Assembly (NCBI GenBank): GCA_904501915.1
Contig: CAJGCV010000109.1
Span: 1 to 5,623 of the forward strand
DNA length: 5,623 bases
Origin: an uncultured Akkermansia sp.
GTDB lineage: Bacteria > Verrucomicrobiota > Verrucomicrobiia > Verrucomicrobiales > Akkermansiaceae
Direction: 5' to 3'
The position numbers and the translations under genes are program-made. Position 1 is the stretch's first letter; every line of letters begins with the position of its first letter. The notes below the pieces were generated by a model. It saw nothing but the letters and a program-made list of their open reading frames with translations, made no database searches and was not told the origin of the DNA. Of this stretch, positions 5,273 through 5,623 are shown piece after piece.

Positions 5273-5623
5273 TTGGAACTGGATAAGGACTTACAAGCCC
5301 GGCAGCAAGCCCGGGATTTGGTAAAAGCTGCTGAAAAGGCCCAGCAGACTTTGGCCCAAATGTCCCAGCAGCAGCTGGACAGTATTGTATCAGCCGTGGC
5401 CAAGGCCTTTGCCGCATCGGCTGCGGAGCTTGCCGAAATGGCGGTGCAGGAGACGGGCTTTGGCAATGTAAACGATAAAATTACCAAAAACGAATTTGCA
5501 TCCAAACGGGTACTTTCTGCCATCGAAAAAATGACCTGCGTGGGTGTATTAAAGGAAAATTCCCGGGAAAAACTATGGGAAATCGGTGTGCCCATGGGGG
5601 TGATCGCCGCCATTGTGCCCAGC
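5273..5623 (+). CDS. eutE: EutE, CoA-acylating acetaldehyde dehydrogenase (3' end missing)
   Basis: EutE oxidises acetaldehyde to acetyl-CoA with NAD+ and CoA in the compartment lumen. Only the first 117 residues are inside the window; the frame is open to the last base. It starts at TTG with a strong Shine-Dalgarno site 7 nt upstream. The sequence MELDKDLQARQQARDLVKAAEKAQQTLAQMSQQQLDSIV resembles the N-terminus of Gram-positive EutE and of the aldehyde-dehydrogenase half of AdhE. Further family marks are MAVQETGFGNVNDKITKNEFAS (about 56-77), the segment KMTCVGVL (86-93), and GVPMGVIAAIVPS (105-117), which precedes the NAD-binding region. The catalytic cysteine lies beyond the window. There is no extra N-terminal targeting helix like that of E. 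coli EutE ahead of the catalytic domain. A bifunctional AdhE cannot be excluded without the 3' part, but the eut context and the separate alcohol dehydrogenase upstream argue for EutE. Confidence 0.9.
   Translation, partial: MELDKDLQARQQARDLVKAAEKAQQTLAQMSQQQLDSIVSAVAKAFAASAAELAEMAVQETGFGNVNDKITKNEFASKRVLSAIEKMTCVGVLKENSREKLWEIGVPMGVIAAIVPS

Noticed and set aside
5220..5417. Antisense open frame across the eutL-eutE gap and the start of eutE
   Set aside because: It covers the repeat and conserved EutE N-terminal coding sequence and shows no recognisable motif.

Overview
The window is a stretch of an ethanolamine-utilisation (eut) bacterial-microcompartment operon. All genes are on the + strand and tightly packed. 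The order is: 3' part of an iron-dependent alcohol dehydrogenase (eutG-like), eutA (reactivase), eutB and eutC (large and small subunits of coenzyme-B12-dependent ethanolamine ammonia-lyase), eutL (trimeric shell protein), and the 5' part of eutE (CoA-acylating acetaldehyde dehydrogenase). Both ends are cut by the window edges. Every gene is recognisable at protein level and no frameshift or internal stop is seen.

The pathway is coherent. EutBC splits ethanolamine into acetaldehyde and ammonia. EutA exchanges damaged cobalamin in that enzyme using ATP. EutE converts acetaldehyde to acetyl-CoA with NAD+ and CoA, and the EutG-like enzyme reduces acetaldehyde to ethanol, regenerating NAD+. EutL is part of the protein shell that confines acetaldehyde. 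The transporter, the other shell proteins, the B12 adenosyltransferase, the phosphotransacylase and any regulator are not in this window.

Layout: eutG-like/eutA overlap by 8 nt, eutA-eutB are separated by 116 nt, eutB-eutC by 12 nt, eutC/eutL overlap by 4 nt (ATGA), and eutL-eutE are separated by 92 nt. The only two sizeable gaps are each filled by a GC-rich inverted-repeat element of the same kind, beginning CAATGTAGGGGC and ending near CCCCTACA. In both cases the TAG inside the left terminus of the element is the stop codon of the upstream gene. The first element is followed by a perfect 20-nt palindrome. These elements, rather than the well-known eut genes, are the least ordinary part of the window.

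Organism: strong Shine-Dalgarno sites (AGGAG, GGAGGA, AAAGGAG), two TTG starts, an EutE that starts directly at its catalytic domain as in Gram-positive relatives, moderately high G+C, and TGTAGGGGCG-type intergenic inverted repeats together suggest a GC-rich member of the Clostridia, perhaps an Oscillospiraceae-like gut bacterium. This placement is an inference, not a demonstrated fact. I found no tRNA, rRNA, CRISPR array, transposase, convincing promoter or riboswitch. No stretch longer than about 120 bases lacks a gene.
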